Assembly (NCBI GenBank): GCA_963648435.1
Contig: CAVJDT010000007.1
Location: 1-45,926, forward strand
DNA: 45,926 nt
Direction: 5' to 3'
Source of the DNA: UMGS75 sp963648435
GTDB taxonomy: Bacteria > Bacillota_I > Bacilli_A > ML615J-28 > CAG-313
Of the stretch, positions 34,298-41,867 are shown in pieces. Below the pieces are notes generated by a model that made no database searches, was not told the DNA's origin, and saw only the letters and a program-made list of their open reading frames with translations. Within the stretch, counting starts at the first letter, position 1, and every line of letters begins with the position of its first letter. The position numbers were made by a program, and so were the translations under genes.

Positions 34298-36988
34298 TTA
34301 TTCTTCTTCTGCATCTTCAGTATTTTCTTCTTCATTTTCGTTAGAATCAGAAAGTAACGATTCTTCAAGATGTAATAACCTTTCTTGATTTGCGGCTTTT
34401 TCTAGTTCTTCTTGCGTAACTTCTTCTTCCTCATCGTTTCTTGGAACTACCGCAATAGAAGCAACGTTTTGACCTTCATTTAATCTAATTATCTTAACAC
34501 CTTGAGTATCCCTACCAATAACAGAAATATCTTTCATGTGTGTTCTAATTACCATTCCTCCATCAGTAACAATAATTAAATCATCGTTTTCTGTACATGG
34601 TGCAAGGCATACAGGCTCCCCACTCTTGTCTGTTATATTCATATATTTAACACCTTTACCGTTTCTTCCTTTTACTAAGAAGGCTTTTGCACTTGTTCGC
34701 TTGCCATAACCTTTAGATGTTAATACAATTATTTCATCATCATCTGAATTTACAATTGCTAAACCAACTGTGCGATGTTCATTATCAAACTTTAATGCTT
34801 TTACACCGCTTGCGGCTCTATTGGTAGGTCTTACTTCTGTTTCATTAAATCTTGTTGCTTTACCATTGGATGCACCAAAAATTATATCTTGTTTACCGTT
34901 GGTTCTAACTACTTCTATAAGTTCATCGTCATCACTAAGAATTATCGCTCTAATACCACTACTTCTAATATTTTTATATTGTTTTAGGGCGGTCTTTTTT
35001 ATATTGCCTTTCTTAGTAGCAAATACAACATAACCTTCTTCTTCTAAAGATTTGACATTTATTACAGCCGCAAGACTTTCTTCGGCATCAAATTTCAATA
35101 AATTAACAATTGGTAAACCTTTGGCGGTTCTACTAGACACAGGTATTTGATATGCTTTTAGAATATAAACTTTACCAAAATTGCTGAAGAATAATAAATT
35201 ATCATGACTGGATGTGTATATCAATTTTTCAACAAAATCATCTTCTTGCATTTTTGTTCCTGTAATTCCTTTACCACCACGCTTTTGTGTTTTGTATGTG
35301 GCAATGTTCATACGTTTTATATAACCTTTGTTAGTTATTGTAATAATAACATCTTCTTCAGGAATTAATGCTTCATCTTCAACTTCAAGGTCTTCACTTA
35401 AATCTATTTCGCTTTTTCTTTCATCACCATATTTAGATTGAATTTCAGATAATTCAGATACTATAATAGACATTTTCTTTTCATGACTATTCAATACACT
35501 TTCTAAATATTCAACTAATTGCTCTAAATCTTTAGCTTCATTGGTTAATTTCTCTATTTCAAGTCCTGTTAATCTTTGGAGTTTCATATCCAAAATTGCT
35601 TTTGCTTGAATTTCAGTTAATAAGAATTTAGAAATTAATTGTGATGTTGCTATTTCAGTATTTTCTGACTTTTTAATTGTTTCTACTACTTCATCAATGT
35701 TAGCAAGAGCTATTAATAACCCTTTAACTATATGCAATCTGTTCTTTGCTTTCTCTAAGTCATATTCAGTTCTTCTTGTAATTACATCTACTTGATGTTC
35801 TACATAGCACTCCAAAACTTGTTTTAGATTCATCACACGAGGTTGGCCTTTATCTAGTGCTATCATATTAACACTATATGATGTTTGCATAGCAGTATGA
35901 CGATATAAGTTATTTAGAATTACATTTACATTTGCATCTTTTCTAAGTTCAATAACTATTCTCATTCCTTTTCTTGATGATTCATCACGTAAATCAGTTA
36001 TTCCGTCAATTACTTTATCTTTATGTAAATCAGCAATTCGCTCAATTAGCTTTGATTTGTTAACTTGATAAGGAATTTCGGTAACTATTAATTCTTTTTT
36101 TCCATTAGCCATTGTAGCGATCTTTATTTTTGCTCTTACTGTAACAACTCCCATACCAGTTAAGTACGCTTTTTTAACGTTATTTAACCCCATTATGATT
36201 CCGCCTGTAGGAAAATCAGGGGCTGGAATATATTCCATTAATTGTTCAATTGTAATATCAGGGTTTTCTATTAAAGCTAATGTCCCCGCAATAACTTCAG
36301 TTAAGTTATGAGTAGGAATATTCGTTGCCATACCTACTGCGATACCACTTGCTCCATTAACAAGTAAATTTGGATATCTTGAAGGAAGAATTACTGGTTC
36401 TTGTTCGGTTCCATCATAATTATCTTGAAAGTCAACAGTGTTTTTGTTGATATCTCTTAGCATTTCGTTAGCTAATTTAGACATTCTTGCTTCTGTATAA
36501 CGCATTGCGGCAGCGCCATCACCATCTACAGACCCAAAATTACCATGTCCATCAACCAAAGGATAACGATAACTAAAGTCTTGAGCCATTCTTACCATCG
36601 CTTCATATACTGCAGTATCTCCATGAGGATGGTATTTACCTATTACGTCACCAACAATACGTGCACTTTTCTTGTGTTGTTTATCACTAAATAGCCCTAA
36701 TGTACTCATTGCATAAAGGATTCTTCGTTGAACTGGTTTCAATCCATCTCTTACATCTGGTAAAGCTCTTGATACAATAACGCTCATCGCATAACTTAAA
36801 AACGAATTTTGAACTTCTCCTTCAATCTTTACAGGAAGGACATTGTCCACTTTTTCTTCCATCAATAATTCATCAATATGATCGTCTGCGGTTATTTCAT
36901 CATCATCTTTTTCTTCATCTTCTTGATTTTCTTCTTCATTTTCACTTTCTTCTAGAAAATCATCATCTTTTTCATCAAATATAGACAT
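34298..36988 (-). CDS. gyrA: DNA gyrase subunit A with acidic extensions at both ends
   Basis: GyrA cuts and rejoins DNA during negative supercoiling. The catalytic tyrosine is Tyr164 in AAAMRYTEARMS. The quinolone region reads HPHGDTAVYEAMVRMAQ, with Thr125 and Glu129 at the positions of E. coli Ser83 and Asp87. The GyrA-box (QKRGGKG) in TYKTQKRGGKGITG shows this is gyrase, not topoisomerase IV, as does the gyrB neighbour. At 896 residues it is ~70 longer than Bacillus GyrA: the first ~45 residues are almost all Asp, Glu and polar (EKDDDFLEESENEEENQEDE), and the tail ends ENEEENTEDAEEE. Start is supported by AGGAGGTG. Confidence 0.96.
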   Translation of the reverse strand: MSIFDEKDDDFLEESENEEENQEDEEKDDDEITADDHIDELLMEEKVDNVLPVKIEGEVQNSFLSYAMSVIVSRALPDVRDGLKPVQRRILYAMSTLGLFSDKQHKKSARIVGDVIGKYHPHGDTAVYEAMVRMAQDFSYRYPLVDGHGNFGSVDGDGAAAMRYTEARMSKLANEMLRDINKNTVDFQDNYDGTEQEPVILPSRYPNLLVNGASGIAVGMATNIPTHNLTEVIAGTLALIENPDITIEQLMEYIPAPDFPTGGIIMGLNNVKKAYLTGMGVVTVRAKIKIATMANGKKELIVTEIPYQVNKSKLIERIADLHKDKVIDGITDLRDESSRKGMRIVIELRKDANVNVILNNLYRHTAMQTSYSVNMIALDKGQPRVMNLKQVLECYVEHQVDVITRRTEYDLEKAKNRLHIVKGLLIALANIDEVVETIKKSENTEIATSQLISKFLLTEIQAKAILDMKLQRLTGLEIEKLTNEAKDLEQLVEYLESVLNSHEKKMSIIVSELSEIQSKYGDERKSEIDLSEDLEVEDEALIPEEDVIITITNKGYIKRMNIATYKTQKRGGKGITGTKMQEDDFVEKLIYTSSHDNLLFFSNFGKVYILKAYQIPVSSRTAKGLPIVNLLKFDAEESLAAVINVKSLEEEGYVVFATKKGNIKKTALKQYKNIRSSGIRAIILSDDDELIEVVRTNGKQDIIFGASNGKATRFNETEVRPTNRAASGVKALKFDNEHRTVGLAIVNSDDDEIIVLTSKGYGKRTSAKAFLVKGRNGKGVKYMNITDKSGEPVCLAPCTENDDLIIVTDGGMVIRTHMKDISVIGRDTQGVKIIRLNEGQNVASIAVVPRNDEEEEVTQEELEKAANQERLLHLEESLLSDSNENEEENTEDAEEE

Positions 36989-36998
36989 TGTTCACCTC

Positions 36999-38924
36999 CT
37001 AAACATCAAGGTTTTGTACAAAGACAGCATTAGCTTCTATAAATTCTCTTCTAGGTTCTACATCTTCACCCATTAAATCAGAAAAAATTTTGGCTGCTTT
37101 TTCACTATCTTCCATTGTTACTTGTAATAAAGTTCGATATTTTGGATCCATTGTTGTTTCCCATAGTTGTTCTGCATTCATTTCACCAAGCCCTTTGTAA
37201 CGTTGAATGTCGACTTTTCCAGGAATGTTTGACATTTCATTAATGATGGTGTCTTTTTCTTCATCACTATATGCATAATTTACTTTTTTAGACTTTTGAA
37301 TTTTATATAGTGGTGGTTGGGCAATATAAACATAACCATTTTCTATTAATGGTCTCATAAATCTATAGAAGAAAGTCAAAAGTAGAATTCTGATATGAGC
37401 ACCATCGACATCGGCATCGGTCATAATAACAACTTTATGGTATCTAGCATTTTCAATTTTGAATTCTTTTTCTATTCCTGTGCCTATGGCTTGGATAATT
37501 GAAATAATTTCTTTATTACTTAAAATTTTATGAGCAGAAGCCTTCTCAACATTCAATACTTTTCCACGTAAAGGGAGGATAGCTTGGTAATAACTATCTC
37601 TTCCTTGTTTTGCTGAACCACCGGCTGAATCACCTTCGACGATGTACATTTCTGCTAATGCAGGGTCTTTTGTGCGGCAATCTGCAAGTTTTGAAGCAAA
37701 CCCCAACATATCTAACGGGCTCTTTCGTCTCGTTGCTTCGCGGGCCTTTTTTGCGGCTATTCTAGCTCTTAGTGCTAAAACACCTTTTTCTACTATCAAT
37801 CTTGCGGTTGTTGGATTTTCAAGCAAATATGCTTCTAATTTATCTGACATAGCTTGAGAAACAATCCTTCTTACTTCTGTATTGCCCAATTTTGTCTTAG
37901 TTTGTCCTTCGAATTGTGGATCGCTTATCTTACATGAAACAATTGCGGTAAGACCTTCTCTTACATCATCACCAGTAAAAATTTCATCCTTTTTAAATAT
38001 GTTAGAAGATTTACCATAGTTATTTAATATTCTTGTAAGGCTTGTCCTAAAACCTTCTTCGTGAGTTCCGCCTTCTTGATTAATAATGTTGTTAGTAAAA
38101 GACTTAATAATGCAACTATAGTCTTCTGTGTATTGAAAGGCTATTTCTATTTTACTTCCTTCAACTTCTTCATCAACTACTATAACATCACTATGAAGGG
38201 GTTTTTTATTTCTATTCAAGTATCTAACATATTCAGCAATACCGCCGTTATAAACAAATTCCTCCTTCTTGACGTTTTCGGAATTTCTTGAATCAGTGAT
38301 ATTTAGTTTAATGCCTTTATTTAAAAACGCCAATTCTTGAAGTCTTTGTCTTAGCACCTCATAATCATAGACTTGTGTCTCTCTAAAGATTTCACTATCT
38401 GCTTTGAATATAACTGTCGTTCCTGTTGAGTCCGCGTCACCAATAACTTGTAAAGGTGTTTCAGGAACGCCTCTTTGATATTTTTGATAATATCTTTTAC
38501 CACCACGTTTTACATAGACTTCCAACCATTCGCTCAAAGCATTAACAACAGATGCGCCAACGCCATGCAAACCACCAGAGACTTTATATGATTTTCCATC
38601 AAACTTACCACCTGCATGCAAAACCGTAAATATAGTTTCGGTTGCTGAAACCTTAGTTTTAGGGTGGATATCAGTAGGCATACCACGACCATTATCTTCT
38701 ACTTTTATCACATTATCTGGTAGTATTTCAACATCAATTTCATTACAATATCCAGCAAGAGCTTCATCCACAGAATTATCCACAATTTCCCAAACCAAAT
38801 GGTGTAGCCCTTTGGGCCCTGTAGATCCTATGTACATGCCCGGTCTTTTTCTAACCGCTTCCATCCCTTCAAGGACCTGTATACTGCTCGAATCATAGTT
38901 GTTTTTTTCATTAAAATCGGCCAT
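36999..38924 (-). CDS. gyrB: DNA gyrase subunit B
   Basis: ATPase subunit of gyrase. The GHKL nucleotide site is visible as EIVDNSVDEALAG, VEDNGRGMPTDIHP and GGLHGVGASVVNALS; the TOPRIM domain has EGDSAGGSAKQGRDSYYQAI and DADVDGAHIR; the GyrA-contact end has QRYKGLGEMNAEQLWETTM. The 641-residue length and AAGGAGG start are normal. gyrA follows after ten bases. yaaA lies upstream with a 61-base gap, where recF would be expected in Bacilli. Confidence 0.97.
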   Translation of the reverse strand: MADFNEKNNYDSSSIQVLEGMEAVRKRPGMYIGSTGPKGLHHLVWEIVDNSVDEALAGYCNEIDVEILPDNVIKVEDNGRGMPTDIHPKTKVSATETIFTVLHAGGKFDGKSYKVSGGLHGVGASVVNALSEWLEVYVKRGGKRYYQKYQRGVPETPLQVIGDADSTGTTVIFKADSEIFRETQVYDYEVLRQRLQELAFLNKGIKLNITDSRNSENVKKEEFVYNGGIAEYVRYLNRNKKPLHSDVIVVDEEVEGSKIEIAFQYTEDYSCIIKSFTNNIINQEGGTHEEGFRTSLTRILNNYGKSSNIFKKDEIFTGDDVREGLTAIVSCKISDPQFEGQTKTKLGNTEVRRIVSQAMSDKLEAYLLENPTTARLIVEKGVLALRARIAAKKAREATRRKSPLDMLGFASKLADCRTKDPALAEMYIVEGDSAGGSAKQGRDSYYQAILPLRGKVLNVEKASAHKILSNKEIISIIQAIGTGIEKEFKIENARYHKVVIMTDADVDGAHIRILLLTFFYRFMRPLIENGYVYIAQPPLYKIQKSKKVNYAYSDEEKDTIINEMSNIPGKVDIQRYKGLGEMNAEQLWETTMDPKYRTLLQVTMEDSEKAAKIFSDLMGEDVEPRREFIEANAVFVQNLDV

Positions 38925-38985
38925 ATTTTCAACCTCCTTATTTCTTATGTTTTTTGATTAAATTCATAGATACAACAAGGTAAAA

Positions 38986-39207
38986 CTACTCTTTTTCTTT
39001 AAAAATTACGTATTCTTTACCGTTTATTTCGACTTTATCTCCTTCAAAAAGCTTTTTTCCGCGTCTTTGGTCTATTTCTCCGTTGATTTTTGGCTTATTT
39101 TCAAGTAAAAAACCTTTAACTTGTCCGCCATTTTGAACAATCCCTACATACTTTATTAATTGACCTAGGGTAATAAAATCGGTTGTAATATGCACTTTAT
39201 TTTGCAC
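38986..39207 (-). CDS. yaaA: S4-domain RNA-binding protein YaaA
   Basis: Small S4-like protein conserved between dnaN and recF in Bacilli and linked in the literature to ribosome assembly. The 73-residue product has the family pattern ITTDFITLGQLIKYVGIVQNGGQVKGFLLE-like, then VNGE-type NGEIDQRRGKKLFEGDKVEING. The start is a GTG with GGGGGAG seven bases upstream. It is the first gene of a yaaA-gyrB-gyrA transcript with a clear promoter. Confidence 0.9.
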   Translation of the reverse strand: MQNKVHITTDFITLGQLIKYVGIVQNGGQVKGFLLENKPKINGEIDQRRGKKLFEGDKVEINGKEYVIFKEKE

Positions 39208-39236
39208 TTTATCTCCCCCTATCTAAATACATTATA

Positions 39237-39265
39237 ATTATACCACAAAACGCCTTTTTTTACAA
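39237..39265 (-). promoter_or_regulatory. Promoter of yaaA-gyrB-gyrA
   Basis: TTGTAA, 17 bases and a perfect TATAAT on the minus strand, about 30 bases before the GTG start of yaaA. Confidence 0.8.
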
Positions 39266-39754
39266 GCAAAAAGCCTATCAAAATTCACTATTAAAAAACT
39301 CTTTGTTTTTATTCAAAAAAGCATCAAATAAGCAGATTTTTTATTTTTTATTGTTAAACGAAAATTTCCGAACAAAATATGGACGTTTTGCTTTTTTTAA
39401 CATTTTTACGTCTTTTTTTATACATAAATAAGTATATTCCTTATTTATATATATAATATATAATTTGTCTTTTTTGTTGCATTTTTATAGGTTTCTAGGG
39501 ACGTTGAATTCGACTTTTTTATAGCAGTTTTGGCCGTTTTTTTAATACTTTTATTTTCAAACAATGCTAAATATATTAACAACCTTACAAAAATAAATAT
39601 TTTTTTATTGTCATATGTATAACTATAATTATTGTTATATTGTTATCTTTTTATATTGTTTTACGTATTTACTATTTTATTTTTATATGTATTTGCGTTA
39701 CATAAATATTTATTTATTTTTATAAAGTTTTATTTACGTATTCTATTATTCAAA

Positions 39755-39784
39755 TATTTATTTATGTATTTATTTATGTATTTA
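39755..39784. repeat. Tandem TATTTATTTATG repeat
   Basis: Two and a half exact copies of a 12-base unit in the T-rich tract. The unit contains no G or C other than one G. It could help DNA melting or bending; it may also be chance in such biased sequence. Confidence 0.6.
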
Positions 39785-39815
39785 AAAGCTTATTTATTGA
39801 ATTATTGCAACATTT

Positions 39816-39827
39816 TGGGTTAACCCA
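39816..39827. repeat. Perfect 12-bp palindrome TGGGTTAACCCA
   Basis: A six-plus-six inverted repeat with no spacer, half G+C, in an otherwise extremely AT-rich tract. This is the form of a site for a dimeric DNA-binding protein, and the neighbouring ribbon-helix-helix protein is one candidate. Function is inference. Confidence 0.6.
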
Positions 39828-39866
39828 CTATTTTATTTTCAACATATTTTACGCTTAAAATTATAT

Positions 39867-39900
39867 TTTAAAACTTTTTTGTTTGTATTTAAAACTTTTT
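39867..39900. repeat. Paired TTTAAAACTTTTT boxes 21 bases apart
   Basis: Two exact 13-base copies are spaced by two helical turns (39867-39879 and 39888-39900); a shorter AACTTTTT copy follows at 39906. Such phasing is seen in iteron-like protein binding sites, but base composition makes chance repeats more likely than usual. Confidence 0.45.
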
Positions 39901-40140
39901 GCAGCAACTTTTTTTAGTTAAACAGTTTTAAAATCAAAGAAAGTAATATTCTAAATGCTTTTGTAATCAAACAATGTTAATTACTTTTGTTTTGTTATAT
40001 TTTTATTTTAATCAAAATATCTTTTTAGATAAATGCTTTTTGTTTTATTTTTTAACTTTTATGTTTATTTGTTTTTGAATTTTAAAACCATTTTTTAACA
40101 ATTAACTTTTGTATCAAAAATATATGTGCTGATTTATTTG

Positions 40141-40225
40141 AATTAAAAACCTTTTGAGAAGGCGATGAGACTGCGTTGTTGATACAGAACAAAAACTTAA
40201 GATGTAAAAATGGTTTTAAGTTTTT
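40141..40225 (+). ncRNA. Possible small RNA or structured element
   Basis: This patch is much less AT-biased than its surroundings (for example GAGAAGGCGATGAGACTGCG), contains a CCTT/AAGG hairpin at about 40151-40163, and ends with a 10-bp stem AAAAACTTAA/TTAAGTTTTT whose T arm resembles a terminator. No good promoter was seen upstream and no open frame explains it. Strand is uncertain, since the terminal hairpin would function either way. Confidence 0.3.
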
Positions 40226-40290
40226 ATGTAAGTGTGTATAACTTTTGATAACTTTTCTGCTTTTTAAAAAATGTGCATTTTTTTGATTTT

Positions 40291-40302
40291 ACCCCCCGGG
40301 GT
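40291..40302. repeat. GC block ACCCCCCGGGGT
   Basis: A 5-bp inverted repeat (ACCCC/GGGGT) around CC, with CCCCGGGG inside it, is the most GC-rich sequence in the tract and stands between runs of T. Possibly a protein-binding site. No adjacent gene start explains it. Confidence 0.5.
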
Positions 40303-40497
40303 GTTGGTAATTTTTCGGTTTTTTAAGCAAAATTTATTTTTGGTGGCTTTTTTGGCTTTATTTTTGTGTTTCTAAATTGATTTTTATTTCATTTTTCAAC
40401 CTTGAATTAATTTTTTGAGTTTTTACGGTTATATGATATTAGATCACTAAAATGTATTTTTATGGTTGTATGTATGTAAGTAAATATTGCAATTCAT

Positions 40498-40526
40498 TTG
40501 ACTGCACCTTCAATAAGTGCTATAAT
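40498..40526 (+). promoter_or_regulatory. Promoter of the partition-like operon
   Basis: TTGACT, 17 bases and TATAAT preceded by TG (extended -10). It is among the strongest promoter matches in the window. CTATAA recurs 11 bases downstream. Partition operons of this type are usually repressed by their own ribbon-helix-helix protein; I see no definite operator. Confidence 0.88.
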
Positions 40527-40549
40527 GGTACTATAAATAGGAGGTTATT

Positions 40550-40924
40550 ATGAGTGAACAAATAAAAAAGAGAGTAAATCCGTTTGATAGACCACTTTCT
40601 ACCGAAGAGGAACCGGTAGTTGAAGAAGTTGAAACATCTACGCCTGTTGAACCGCAAATTCAACAACAACCTGTGTATGAAGTTCAACAAAACACTTATT
40701 ATCGGCCACAGCAACAACAACAAACTGTGCGTCAAACAAAAAAACAAACAAAACAACAATACATTCAACAAATGGATGGCCCAAAAGAAAAGTACACTGC
40801 CACGATGGATGTAATGTTACGTAGAAGTATTAAAGTTTTTTGTGCAGAAAATGGTAAAATGTTTTCTGAATTTGTTGAAGACGCTTGTAAAGAAAAATTA
40901 AGTAGAGAAGGAGGTAGGTTCTAA
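40550..40924 (+). CDS. Ribbon-helix-helix protein, probable ParG-like partner of the ParA ATPase
   Basis: The 124-residue product has two parts. Residues 1-75 are polar, with acidic (STEEEPVVEEVE) and glutamine-rich stretches (QPQQQQQTVRQTKKQTKQQ) and look unstructured. Residues ~78-124 (EKYTATMDVMLRRSIKVFCA, ENGKMFSEFVEDACKEKLS) fit a ribbon-helix-helix: a short strand followed by two helices. This is the plan of ParG- or Omega-type centromere-binding proteins, where a flexible tail stimulates the ATPase. AGGAGG precedes the start, and the stop overlaps the ParA start by one base (TAATG). The gene is on the lagging strand beside oriC. Identification is by architecture and context, not close similarity. 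Confidence 0.7.
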   Translation: MSEQIKKRVNPFDRPLSTEEEPVVEEVETSTPVEPQIQQQPVYEVQQNTYYRPQQQQQTVRQTKKQTKQQYIQQMDGPKEKYTATMDVMLRRSIKVFCAENGKMFSEFVEDACKEKLSREGGRF

Positions 40925-41709
40925 TGCCAATTGTTTCGTGTTTTTGTAAAAAAGGTGGAGTAGGTAAGACAACCTTCGTTGGTTACTTAGCTCATTACTA
41001 TGCAACTTTAGGAAAAACAGTTCTTGTTCTTAGTGCAGATGATCAAAATAGTATCTTTAGAATTTTTGGTGCCGAGCACTACGTTACAGATCATGATGAT
41101 GATTTCTTTGAACATTTGTTTGTCGGTGAAAAAAAGCCTCAAGACATTGTTTTTGAAGCAAGAATAAATATGTATTTAATGAAAACCTTAAATACAGACA
41201 GACTTTCACTAACTTTAACGCTAAAACGAACAGAAGAGAAGCGTTTAAGGGCTTTAATTCAAGATTTTACCAATTATTTTGACTATATTTTTATCGATTT
41301 TCCCCCTTCGAGTAGTCGTTTAAGTGAAATATTATTAGACTTAAGCGATTCTATTCTTCTTGCAGTAGGGCTTGATGCTCTTGGTTTGGAGGGTTATTCG
41401 AATACAATTCAATATTTTGTTGATTCTGACATAAATTTGAACAAAATTAAGTACATTATACCTATTGGATACCACCCTGTTAAGCTTGCTCCTAAAGCAT
41501 GTTTAAAACAACTAATAGAAAGAGCTAAAATCCAAACTCCTAACGCTGTTGTTACTCCTCCAATTAATGACAAATCTGTAATCAAGAATTTGCAAGCTGA
41601 AGGCGTATCAGTGTTTGATAATCATCAAATGAAGGATAAATTCCATCAAAAGAACCGTGATCAGATAAGAAAAGAGCTTATAGAAGTCTATAAATCAATG
41701 ATTTTATAG
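40924..41709 (+). CDS. ParA/MinD-type ATPase
   Basis: A 261-residue P-loop ATPase with a deviant Walker A KGGVGKT at residues 10-16, Walker A' region VLVLSADDQNS and Walker B-like DYIFIDFPPSSS. It lacks the N-terminal DNA-binding extension of plasmid type Ia ParA and the membrane-targeting helix of MinD; a basic C-terminal segment (MKDKFHQKNRDQIRKEL) could bind non-specific DNA. With the ribbon-helix-helix gene it forms a type Ib-like partition pair. VKLAPKACLKQLIERAKI and NLQAEGVSVFDNH resemble type Ib ParF/Soj-like proteins. Chromosomal Soj is normally paired with a ParB/Spo0J, absent here. Confidence 0.85.
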   Translation: MPIVSCFCKKGGVGKTTFVGYLAHYYATLGKTVLVLSADDQNSIFRIFGAEHYVTDHDDDFFEHLFVGEKKPQDIVFEARINMYLMKTLNTDRLSLTLTLKRTEEKRLRALIQDFTNYFDYIFIDFPPSSSRLSEILLDLSDSILLAVGLDALGLEGYSNTIQYFVDSDINLNKIKYIIPIGYHPVKLAPKACLKQLIERAKIQTPNAVVTPPINDKSVIKNLQAEGVSVFDNHQMKDKFHQKNRDQIRKELIEVYKSMIL

Positions 41710-41803
41710 TAGATAATTGACAAATGTATGTTTTCTTGATGTAATTTTTTTAGAACCTTTTTTTTAATGTTTTAATTTGTTGTTGTGACTGTAACAAAGT
41801 AAT

Positions 41804-41832
41804 AAAAAAAGCCTTAATCAAGGCTTTTTTTT
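41804..41832. terminator. Bidirectional terminator between the ParA gene and dnaN
   Basis: A perfect stem AAAAAAGCCTT/AAGGCTTTTTT with loop AATC has an A run on one side and a T run on the other, serving both convergent transcripts. Confidence 0.92.
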
Positions 41833-41867
41833 ATTTTATCTTATTTTTAGGTATTTTTTAGACTTTC

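Larger units (their letters stand above)
39208..40549. other. 1.34-kb T-rich non-coding tract beside the partition cassette
   Basis: No convincing gene lies here. The plus strand is dominated by T, with long runs of four to eight T. Islands that stand out are a 12-bp perfect palindrome TGGGTTAACCCA, the GC block ACCCCCCGGGGT, tandem TATTTATTTATG units, two TTTAAAACTTTTT boxes 21 bases apart, two TTACGTATT copies (39661 and 39734), and a less AT-rich patch at 40141-40225. The first ~60 bases hold the yaaA promoter and the last ~50 the partition-gene promoter. It could be a centromere-like site, part of the origin or a region of small RNAs. Confidence 0.7.

Noticed and set aside
39755..39784. 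CRISPR-like array
   Set aside because: The repeats are 12 bases, adjacent and without spacers; no cas genes are near.
39632..39823. Open frame of 63 codons in the T-rich tract (Leu/Phe/Tyr-rich product)
   Set aside because: The composition simply mirrors T-rich sequence, there is no ribosome binding site, and the frame follows the TATTTA repeats. A hydrophobic toxin peptide cannot be excluded but is not supported.
40520..40771. Minus-strand open frame opposite the ribbon-helix-helix gene (Leu/Phe-rich)
   Set aside because: It is the complement of the glutamine-rich coding region and overlaps the operon promoter; a shadow frame.
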